DNA from: Leishmania mexicana MHOM/GT/2001/U1103
Taxonomy: Eukaryota; Euglenozoa; Kinetoplastea; Trypanosomatida; Trypanosomatidae
Reading direction: 5' to 3'
Assembly (NCBI RefSeq): GCF_000234665.1
Contig: NC_018310.1
Coordinates: 124,001-188,000 of the forward strand
DNA: 64,000 nt
The notes beneath the pieces are model-generated. The model made no database searches and had not been told where the DNA came from. It saw nothing but the letters and a program-made list of their open reading frames with translations. Below, one piece after another: positions 47,452 through 56,300 of the stretch. The translations under genes were made by a program, and so were the position numbers. How positions within the stretch are numbered: the stretch's first letter is position 1; every line of letters begins with the position of its first letter.

Positions 47452-49089
47452 ATGGCTGCGCAGACCGCCGCATTCGTGCTGCGGTGCACGCGGTCGCTGC
47501 TGGCGTACAATAAATCCAGCGGGCACCGCTGGAGCCCCATCCCGAAGCCACCTCCCCCGCACTACGATCGCCTCTATGGTGTCCACTCGGTGCTGAACAC
47601 GCTGCGTGTGGCGGCGCAGCGGCAGCAGCAACAGCAGAAGACCGATCCACTCCGAGAGACGGCAGACGCACCAGGCTCGACCTCTGCAGCTAAAGAGACA
47701 GCCTCCACGGCTCTCCACGACGCCCATCCGTCGTCAAGGGTCGCAGCGTCTGTGTCGCTGCTTCACCCGCATCGCGCGCATCTCGCGTGCCTGTACGTTC
47801 GAGATTTCAGCCTCGAGGAGGGCGGAAAGGGCGTGGAGGAGCTGGGCGACTGCAACGGCGACGACGCCGTTGCAGATGATGCGGTGAGCCGTACCAATCC
47901 TGGGTCCCGGCCGGACGAGCACCGCCACTGCCCAGGGCGAGGGCGGCACCTTCGCAAGAAGAAGGTCATTCCTTCCCGCTACACGGCGGTGCGCTGCATC
48001 ACTGCCCTGGCCAAATCGTTGAATGTTCCTGTGCGGTTCGTGCCACGCGCGGAGCTGGTGCAGCTCTGCGGGGAGCGACGGAACCAGAACATCGTTCTCG
48101 AGGCGTCGTCGTATAAGCCTCAGCGAATACGACACCTCGGCGAGATATGGGGAGCGGAGGGCGCGGCGGCAACGACCACGGATGCCGCCTCCGCTGGCCC
48201 CGTCACAGTACTCTTCCTCGAGCGCATCGTCGACCCCGCCAACATCGGGGGCATCCTTCGCACCGCATTTTTCTTCGGGGTCGATCATGTGATTCTAAGC
48301 CGCCAGTGCGCGAGTTGCACGGCAGCCGTCTCGCGCACAAGCACGGGCTTTCTAGAGCACCTGCGCGTGTATCAGGCCTCTACATCCTCTGCTGCCTTCC
48401 TGCGGGCCTCGCAGCAGGTCTGGGCATCGGCGGCGCCGCCGTCGTCGTCGTCCATCACCGGTGCCAGCGGGCTGGAAGTGATTGCGAGTACGGTGGTGTC
48501 GCACACGAAGGCGCAGCGACACGACCCGAACGAGAGCGCTCCGGCGTTGCAGTCTCCCGCCTCCGACGAGTCGGCGCCGTCCGAGGTGAGCGTCGAGAGC
48601 AGCAGCGACTACGTGCGCGTGTGTGCCCAGCAGCCGAGCTCGTATCCCCCTCCTGTGCGCGTGTTGCTGCTCGGTAACGAGGACGCCGGCTTGCCGCCAG
48701 ATCTCCTGCAGTGGTGCACGCATGTGGCGCACATCCGTTCTCCACGGCAGGCGCGTCTGCGTCACGCGCGCACCAGTATGCAGGGAGCGTCGCACGAGGA
48801 AGCGTCAGAGACGTGCGTTGCTGACGCCGAGGCGGGCGCGACAGACGCGCCGCTCTCCTCCAACCCCCTTGACAGCACCGCCGTCGCATCCTCGGCTTCA
48901 GTGGAGACGTTCGATCAGCACCAGCACAACCTGCGCCGCCTGGCACGCCTCCGCGAGAAAGAGGTGTCGCTGAACGTCAACACCGCCGCGGCAGCGCTGC
49001 TGTCCGCCTTGTGCGGGGTGGAGGGGCCGCTGGGGAACGGCGGTGGTCAGCTGGGGTTGGTCGATGTGCAGCCGCTGTGCCCGCCCTGA
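47452..49089 (+). CDS. SpoU/TrmH-family RNA 2'-O-ribose methyltransferase
   Basis: 545 residues. N-terminal substrate-binding part: YDRLYGVHSVLNTLRVAAQ (about 38-56), HLACLYVRDFSL, and NVPVRFVPRAELVQLCGERRNQNIVLEAS (about 187-215). SPOUT domain motif 1 is DPANIGGILRTAFFFG (Asp261, Asn264, Arg270), motif 2 is LLLGNEDAGLP (Glu410), and motif 3 is VSLNVNTAAAALL (Ser506, Asn508). All the usual catalytic and AdoMet-binding positions are kept. The layout resembles MRM1/Pet56, which methylates mitochondrial large-subunit rRNA, though a tRNA Gm18-type role is possible. The N terminus (AAQTAAFVLRCTRSLLAYNKSS) is Arg/Ser-rich without acids and could be a mitochondrial presequence. Two insertions are odd: about 70 extra residues between motifs 1 and 2, and about 70 between motifs 2 and 3, inside the knot region. 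Confidence 0.92.
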   Translation: MAAQTAAFVLRCTRSLLAYNKSSGHRWSPIPKPPPPHYDRLYGVHSVLNTLRVAAQRQQQQQKTDPLRETADAPGSTSAAKETASTALHDAHPSSRVAASVSLLHPHRAHLACLYVRDFSLEEGGKGVEELGDCNGDDAVADDAVSRTNPGSRPDEHRHCPGRGRHLRKKKVIPSRYTAVRCITALAKSLNVPVRFVPRAELVQLCGERRNQNIVLEASSYKPQRIRHLGEIWGAEGAAATTTDAASAGPVTVLFLERIVDPANIGGILRTAFFFGVDHVILSRQCASCTAAVSRTSTGFLEHLRVYQASTSSAAFLRASQQVWASAAPPSSSSITGASGLEVIASTVVSHTKAQRHDPNESAPALQSPASDESAPSEVSVESSSDYVRVCAQQPSSYPPPVRVLLLGNEDAGLPPDLLQWCTHVAHIRSPRQARLRHARTSMQGASHEEASETCVADAEAGATDAPLSSNPLDSTAVASSASVETFDQHQHNLRRLARLREKEVSLNVNTAAAALLSALCGVEGPLGNGGGQLGLVDVQPLCPP

Positions 49090-49862
49090 GCCCCATCCCT
49101 CACCCCTGCCCCTCCTCACCGGCCTTCACCGTAACGCTCCGTGTAACTCCGTTTTAGTAGAGACGCACGGGGACAAGTCCCGGTGCGAAGCGTGAATAGC
49201 ATCCGCAGGAGGGTGGATGAGGCCCCCCCTCCTCCTCCTCTCACCGCCTACCTACAGACCCGCACGCACAGACATGCGACCATATACTCGATGCACAGCG
49301 GCGCTCGTGAGGGAGGGGGGTAGGGGGCCTCTTGTACCTCCTTTACCGTTGGAGAGGAGAGGGCCTTGCCCGCGGGGAGTGCAGGTTTTCTCTTGTGAAG
49401 CGCTGCTCCCTTGTGCTCCCTAGTCAGCGTGCGAGCGCGTTCTTGATGGCTACCACAACCACGACGCATGATGCGCGCGTCGCCTACCCCATATCAAGAG
49501 GCGTGTCTCTCCGTGCGTGCTGTTCAGTGCTCCGCTGCTCAACTCCGTCTCTCCCTCTCCCTCCCCCCGTCTTTTCGTGTCCGTCCCTCGCGGCGTGCAG
49601 GAGTGGGTGTGTCTCCGTGCACTGTTCGCACTTCGTTACACAGTACTCTCACGCACACGGACGTACGCGCGCGCGTGTGCGTGTGCATGTGTGTGTGGGG
49701 GGGGGTCTGCGAGCTATGCCGATCAGGGGAAGACTGCCTCCGCCTTCCACCACCACCATCGCCACCACCGCCAACCACCTCTGCGCCTCAACGCGTCTGG
49801 CACACGACTGTTTCCATGTTTCTTCTCTCTTCGCGCGCATCACCGTCACCGCCTTCTCTGTC
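49090..49862 (+). other. intergenic region upstream of the U-box gene
   Basis: 770 nt. CT-tracts at 49230-49245 and 49545-49580, GT at 49685-49697 and G10 at 49697-49706, CT-rich sequence at 49800-49860. An in-frame ATG at 49716 could lengthen the next protein by 49 residues, but the intervening codons read through the probable polypyrimidine tract, so the ATG at 49863 is preferred. Confidence 0.45.
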
Positions 49863-51860
49863 ATGCAGGCAACCAACCCGACTCTCGTCTCGAGTGCCGT
49901 GGCGCGCCTATGCGCCATCCTCGGCGACGAGCTGTTCCCGGTAGTGATTTGGCTTTCTATGTTTGGCGCCACGCGCCTCGCACCTTCCCTGGTGGTGCGC
50001 TTATCAATGCCTCTCCCGCAGGTGATGGACGTGCCACGACTGCTGCTGTGGCGACGAAGGCGCGGCGTCTACGACGGTGACCCGAACAGCAGTTATTTGA
50101 GCACAAGCATCAGCGCCGCGGCCGACGCCGCCGCCGCGCATCTTGCGGAGCTGATCAAGAACACACCTCCGGGCTCCAGCAGCGATGGTACTCTCCTCGG
50201 TGGCGGCAGTAGCAGCAGTGGAGCTTACGATGCAGCGCTCCGCGCATCATGGCAGCGTATCTACCATCAGTCGCTTGAGATGCTCGTCTCCATCGTGACG
50301 TACCCGACACGTTTGTGGACGTATTTTCTCTTCCAGCGCAGTCAGCGCGCGTCGCTCAGGGATGCGGCTGCCGCAGCGCGCGGTGGCGGGAACGACCGAG
50401 CAGCGGTGGCGGAGCTTCTTGTGCGCCTTGTGACTAGCTTTACCTCCACCTGGATTCACGCGAGCGGCAGCATGCTCTTTGACACCACCGTCACTTACCT
50501 CAGTACTCGCATCGGCAGCTGGGGTAGCGGCAGCGTCGGTGGCGGCAACTCCATCAGAGGCAGTGGCAGACGTCACAACGGCTGGCGGGACCTGCTCGTC
50601 GCGTCGTGCGTGTCAACTGGGGTCAACTTTTTACTGCAGATGTACTGGGTAGAGGCACTGACGAGCATGGGCGAGCTGCGGGCGCTGCCGCTGGCGACCA
50701 CAGCTCGAGGGGCGCTGTCGTCGTCCTTCAGCGAGCGGATGCAGCTCGTGCTCTCAGCCCTCTCTCGGCTAGGCGGCAAGGAATTCCTGTACCGCTTGTG
50801 CCGCACGGCGCTGCAGCCGCAGCCGGACCAGCGGTCTAGCCCCGTCGAGGGGGAGCAGGCGTACGCGTCACCGTCGTCGCCATCAAACACGGCAGCGCTG
50901 CAGCCACACAGTCGCGCAGGTGATTCTTTGCTGCTGTCCTCCCCAGCTTCCGCTACGTCGCGAGCGCAGTCCCAGCCGGCGCGTGTATATCTGTGTGGCG
51001 GCAACGCCTTCGTCTTCGCCCTCAGCGGGTTTCGTTTTGGCTACTACGGCGACCCGCAGCAGCTCACGACGGCCGCGTCCAACTGCATTACGGACGCCTT
51101 GGACCTCGTGCTGCGGCAGGCGCGCCAGCGGGCCGCGGCGCAGAACGGCCGTGTGACAGAGGCCCTGCTGGAGGGGCAGGTGTGGCGACCACCTGTGGCG
51201 TCGTCGTCTTCATACAGCCACGACGTCGCTCTTTCTCCCGCCGCCTCCCTGCAGCTCCTCCCTGTGTATATGGCGAACTTTGCTGTTGGCGCCGGTGTCG
51301 GCCTTGTGTGGCGACAGCGCCACCTCCTCGCCGCAGCCCGCCGTGTGCCGTTGCTGAGAGAAGTTCTGAAGTTGCTGTTCCCGCTGCCACCGCCGCCACT
51401 ACGGCTGCCTGAGGCGCTGCAGGAGCTGAGCCCGGAGTGCCATGTGCTGCTGGTGCATCCGGATGGCCGGGTCGAGGTTTCCGGGGACGCGCCGCTGCCG
51501 GGGTCTATTTCGAAGGCTAATGCGCCGGCAGCGACGATCCCCAGGGCAGCGACGACGACAACAATGCCAGACACGCCCTCTGCGGATGCCTCTCCCTCGC
51601 CACGAGTAACGCGTATCGTAGCCGCGCAGGACTTGTTCTGCCCTATCAAGCGTACACTGATGTGTGACCCGGTGCAGACAGCTGATGGTTTCACGTACGA
51701 CCGTGACAGCATCGAGGAGTGGCTGCTGGCACACGACACGGCGCCGCTCACGAACCTGCATCTCGATAATACGGCACTGCGCGTGAACTGGCGAGCGCGG
51801 CAGCTAATCAGCGGGCTTGTCCTGCAGTACACCGCTGCAGCAGGAATGACAAGTGTATGA
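49863..51860 (+). CDS. U-box E3 ubiquitin ligase candidate with hydrophobic N-terminal region
   Basis: 665 residues from ATG 49863 (714 if 49716 is used). The C-terminal 75 residues are a U-box: DLFCPIKRTLMCDPVQTADG (Cys593 is not a zinc ligand in U-boxes), FTYDRDSIEEWL, then APLTNLHLDNTALRVNWRAR. U-boxes adopt a RING-like fold without zinc and recruit E2 enzymes. The N terminus has a hydrophobic stretch (about 15-45, LFPVVIWLSMFGATRLAPSLVV). A second one at about 460-480 (LLPVYMANFAVGAGVGLVW) precedes a basic segment, so membrane attachment is plausible. Between them helices alternate with Ser/Gly-rich linkers (for example 95-120 and 345-380). N-terminal membrane part plus C-terminal E3 domain recalls peroxisomal RING ligases, but the domain here is a U-box. 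Substrate unknown. Confidence 0.8.
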   Translation: MQATNPTLVSSAVARLCAILGDELFPVVIWLSMFGATRLAPSLVVRLSMPLPQVMDVPRLLLWRRRRGVYDGDPNSSYLSTSISAAADAAAAHLAELIKNTPPGSSSDGTLLGGGSSSSGAYDAALRASWQRIYHQSLEMLVSIVTYPTRLWTYFLFQRSQRASLRDAAAAARGGGNDRAAVAELLVRLVTSFTSTWIHASGSMLFDTTVTYLSTRIGSWGSGSVGGGNSIRGSGRRHNGWRDLLVASCVSTGVNFLLQMYWVEALTSMGELRALPLATTARGALSSSFSERMQLVLSALSRLGGKEFLYRLCRTALQPQPDQRSSPVEGEQAYASPSSPSNTAALQPHSRAGDSLLLSSPASATSRAQSQPARVYLCGGNAFVFALSGFRFGYYGDPQQLTTAASNCITDALDLVLRQARQRAAAQNGRVTEALLEGQVWRPPVASSSSYSHDVALSPAASLQLLPVYMANFAVGAGVGLVWRQRHLLAAARRVPLLREVLKLLFPLPPPPLRLPEALQELSPECHVLLVHPDGRVEVSGDAPLPGSISKANAPAATIPRAATTTTMPDTPSADASPSPRVTRIVAAQDLFCPIKRTLMCDPVQTADGFTYDRDSIEEWLLAHDTAPLTNLHLDNTALRVNWRARQLISGLVLQYTAAAGMTSV

Positions 51861-53330
51861 GGAGGCCAGTGAGCGCAGCAGGGCGGACTTGATAGGGGTG
51901 TGTGTGTGCGGCTTCTTCGCTTCCTCCACCACCACCTCCTCCTCCGTGCGTACGGGCCTGCGCCGGCTGCTCCGTATTATGTGCTTTATCACCGGTGACC
52001 GTCTTGATGATTCGCCGATCGCGACGACGACAACACGCACACACACATCACCACCATTGCCACGACGTAAAAAGCAAAGAAATGCGTCGGCTGCTCATCT
52101 TTTTACTCCGCCTTGGGTAGCTCACTAACAGGAGGGCGGGGAGTCGGTGAAGCTGTAACCCAACTTGCCTTGCCCGCAGTCGTGGTCGACACGCGCGTGT
52201 GCGTTGGTCTTCACATCACCGTCAACCCCATGTGGCGACGCACGCACGCGCGCGCACACACACATGCAACTGCATGAGCGCCTTCACCCATACGTGCGAT
52301 GCCAATCACATTCATGAGGTGCGCTGTAGGACTCCATGCAGGCGTCGCGCATGGGGTTCTATCATTCTCTCCATCTCCATCTCAAAGTGACCTCCTCCTC
52401 CGCATGCACCTCGACGCAGTGCCTCATCGCTCCCGCTTACGTCACCACTGCCACGACCAGCGCCAGCACCAACCGACCCTTACACAGCACGACCACACCG
52501 TGCTTTACTTGAGGAACGCCGCCACCCACCCACTCACCCACCCACACACACACACCTACGCATATCCCCCATCCACGCACGCGCACGTGCCTGTCTGCGT
52601 CGCTGCGTGTGCGTTTATGCATGAAGCCTGCTTTCGAGCTGAGCCGTCGCGGCGAGTGCGGTGCGTTTCGCTTTGCCTCCTCCGCGCCTGCCTTGCGCCT
52701 GCTGTCGACCTCATTGTCTCCGTGACGCGCTCGCTTGCGCCTTCTCCCTGTCTTCGCCCCCCCCCCCACCCAAAAAACCGTATGTATGTACATGTATGTG
52801 TATATGTGTATATGTATGTATCCGCAGTGCGTGCAAGTGCTTCGTCTCTTCATGGTTTGAGAGTGGCGAGGCGGTGGCGACTTCGTTGAGCGCCCCGGCC
52901 TGCGCCCCCACCCTCCCCCCTCCCCTTGCTTTCTCCTCCCGTGGGGCGGAGGGACGAAGACACGAACACGCACACGCACACGCACATTCCTTTGTCCTCT
53001 TCACCTCCCGGTTTGTGCCTCGTAGAGTTTCTTCCCTTATCTTTCATCTCTCTGCCTCCCCGCCTGGCGGGCTGTCTCTCTGTGTGTGTGTGTGCGGCGT
53101 TTGGTGTTGCCGTCCCGCAGTGGCGATGGGAGAGAGCGGTGCGTCGCTGCCCTTTCCTGCTTTCGTCATCCTCTCCTTGCCGCGCAGAACGCACCAGACG
53201 TGCGTCGGCGTGCTCGAAGAAGACCCCCGAGGTAGAAGCTGAGCGGAGGGGGAGGGAGGCGCGCGGACCTCGACGCGCTGTTGCACACACACGTACACAA
53301 CACGCGTGCAGCTCAAGCTGTGAAGCAGGG
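51861..53330 (+). other. intergenic region, 1.5 kb
   Basis: CCTCC/CACC repeats at 51922-51945, CA runs at 52030-52045 and 52540-52553, TATG/TGTA repeats at 52786-52822, C9 at 52758-52766, CT-tracts at 52905-52935, CA at 52966-52985 and GT at 53081-53092. No gene-like frame; the next coding frame is open back to 52926 but its first ATG is 53331. Confidence 0.5.
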
Positions 53331-56300
53331 ATGTCGTTATTTCCGCCGTCGCAGCCGCGGTGCGGAGCGCCCGCTGCCGGGGCAACACATGCGCTGCAGC
53401 CACTTCATTCTCTTCCGCCCCCGCCCACTTCAGGGCCTGCTGGCTCGACTGCTGCGTTGTGTGAAAGTGTGCGCCTTACCCCCAGTGCGCTCAAGTATAT
53501 CATCGGGTACTTGTCATGCAACGCCACCGCTACTATCGGCAACGCAGCCAACATGCACGGCAACGGCGGTGCCGTACTCCGTGTCCGTGATGCCGCGGAC
53601 GACCGACCAGCATGCTCGCCGCTCATCATGGCCGACGCGCTCTTTGCAGCGGCGGCGCAGGCGCCATCTACATCCGCAGCGACCGCTGCCTCCGCTGGCG
53701 CACCGTTAACGCCGCCGGTGCCGGTGACCGTGACGCGACCGCTGGCGTTCGTGGCGGCGTCTCCGCAGTCGCGGCGCGGACTGGAGATGCACCTCACCGG
53801 CGGCTGCGCGCTGCCGCCACTTGGTTCGCTGGTTCTGCAGGTTCAGCCACATAGACCGTCGCCGGTCACCGCGATGCGCCCGTTGCGAGCGGGTGCGCGG
53901 CACGCGTCTCGATGGCGCGTGACCTCCCCGGCGCAAGTCGGGGCTGCCCATCACCACGATGAGATGGCGTCAGCTGCGTCACTCCAGGCGCTTATTATAT
54001 TGTCTACGAACGTGGCCATCCCGGCGCTGCCGTTCCAGCCAGCGCGCTCGTTGTCGAACTCGCCAGTCATGCAGCCGCAGACGGCAGCGATGCCGTTGAC
54101 GTCATCAACTCCGTTACCACCAGCGATGGCAGCGACCCTCGGCGACGATGATGCCCACACATCGAGCAACTTTTCGCCAGCACCCCAATCGCCGCCGCCG
54201 CTGCCCTCGCGGTCTGCTGTTCTTCAGAGTCGCCGACTTCCAGTGGTTGCCGCAACGCCGCCGGCTGGCTGGTCTCCATTTTCCTCGGCACCGGTGGCGC
54301 AGACACGTACCAGGCCAGTCTCGGCCTCACGCCGCTCGCTGAGCAGTGCGCCACCGACCTCGACAGCGCAGGAAGTCTTCGGTACGGTGGCGACGCGGGC
54401 CGACAGCAATGCCGCCTTCGCGTTAGGTGCCAGCGGGACCCCCAGAACGCGGACCTGGGCTTCCACCGGCGTGTCGCCGTCGCTGCGGCCTGCGCGCGCA
54501 ACACCGCCTACCACTTCTCCTTCGCCGACGCCGCCTCCGTCGTCTACGTCTGCCGCTCTGCAGACGCTCTGCCACGCGCTGTGGTGGGTGCGCCGCGGTC
54601 CGTTGCCAGTGTCGCTGAGTCTCTGGCGGTACAAGCAAGCAGACATACCGATTGTGTGGGCGATGCTGTCGGAGTCACCTCTGCCACTCCCGCAGGAGGC
54701 GGCGGGGCTGGTAATGGGGGAGGGAACGGAGAAACCACAACCTCCTCCCTCATCACCAGTGCACGAGCGTCGCGGTGAGGCGGCACACGCGCTTGGTGAG
54801 CCGCGGGAGAACTGTCACCGTACTCCAGCGAGAGAGGCCGATGATGTGGGCGGCTTTAGGGCCCCTGTCAACGATCTGGGCCATGGTCTCGTGGCTGATG
54901 TGAGTGGCGCGGCAGTGGTGGTTGCCAGCGCCGAAGGGGTGACCGACACAGCAGAGTCGTCTGGCATCGCGGAAGTCATTACGACGACCACCGCCGCCTG
55001 CAGTGGGCACTTGCGCCCCGCGTGTCAGTCTCTGAGCTTCGGTCCTGCGTTGGCACAGCCGATATGGCCCCTGAGGGCATCAGAAGGAGCGGGGGCAGCT
55101 GCCAACGCCGACGACGACAGGGGGACACTTGTGCGTCGACTGGGCAGCCCTGCCGACACCATGCTGCCGTCGTCTTGTGCACCGGCGGCACCAGCGATCC
55201 CCATGCTTCGCTCCCCTGTGATGCAGCTGCATGTCCACGGCAAGGCGGCCGATGCCGCGCTGACGGAGCTGGTGCCGGCCCACCCGGAGGTGCGCTCGCT
55301 GCGTCTCACGCATGGCACCCTGTCTGACGCGCAGCTGCGGCACCTTGCCCGCGTCTGCCCCGACGTGACGCATCTTTCGCTGGCCATGAACAGTCGAATC
55401 CAGACAACCGCCTTTCTATGCCCGCCACTGTCGGATACCTCATCCGTATCGCCCTCGGTCACCACGGCCACCACAACGGCGACGTCGCGGACGGCGGCGG
55501 CCGTGGGCTCGCCCAAGCAGGACTTTCCGCACCAATTCGCTCGCCTGGATCAGGGAGGGGTATACCACACTGCCGCCACCGCCACCGAGACGGCACCGCC
55601 GGTCCTGTCACCACTCTCCTCTCGGCCTCCGTTTGCGACACGTGGCGCGAGCGACGACGCCTCGCACGCGCGGCAACGAAGCCTGTTGCGTGGGACAGCG
55701 GCGGCGAGCGACGCGGCGGATGCGCTTCGCACTGGAAGCGAGGACATCTGTGGGACGGACGCCTCCCTGGCGCAGTCACCGTTGTATCTACCACACAGCC
55801 TGTGCTCGCCGTACCGGAACAGCCAGCTCGACCTGTTCGCCCCAGACGAGGAGGGGGAGCTGGAGATGCAGAAATCCCTTTGGCAGGCAGCGCAGACGGA
55901 TGCGGCGGAGCGGCGCCAGCCCGTCTTCATCCTGCGCCCGCAGGACGTCGTGCTGGGCAGATGTGATGGAGCCGCAGGCAAGGACGGCAGCCGTCCAGGT
56001 GCCTCGACGACTGGTGGTGGCAGGGACGCTGCTGCCGGTGCGACCGCTGCGGCACCCTCGCTCCCGCTGCAGGACAGCGTCATCGAGCAGTGGACGGTGT
56101 CGCACCGGCGGCCCTTGCCGCACACTAAGGCTGCCGCCATCGGAGGCACGTCGGCAAACACAGAGTCGGCTCACGCTTCTCGGAGGGTTGCGCCAGGGGC
56201 GCCACTCCTGATGATCAGCACGGCAGCCTCCTCCGCGGATGTGCCTGGCACCATACTCAGCGCGCTTCACCTGTCTTCAGTGGCACATACACCGACGTTA

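Noticed and set aside
49716..49862. Upstream ATG adding 49 residues to the U-box protein
   Set aside because: The stretch overlaps CT-rich sequence expected of the splice acceptor; kept only as an alternative.
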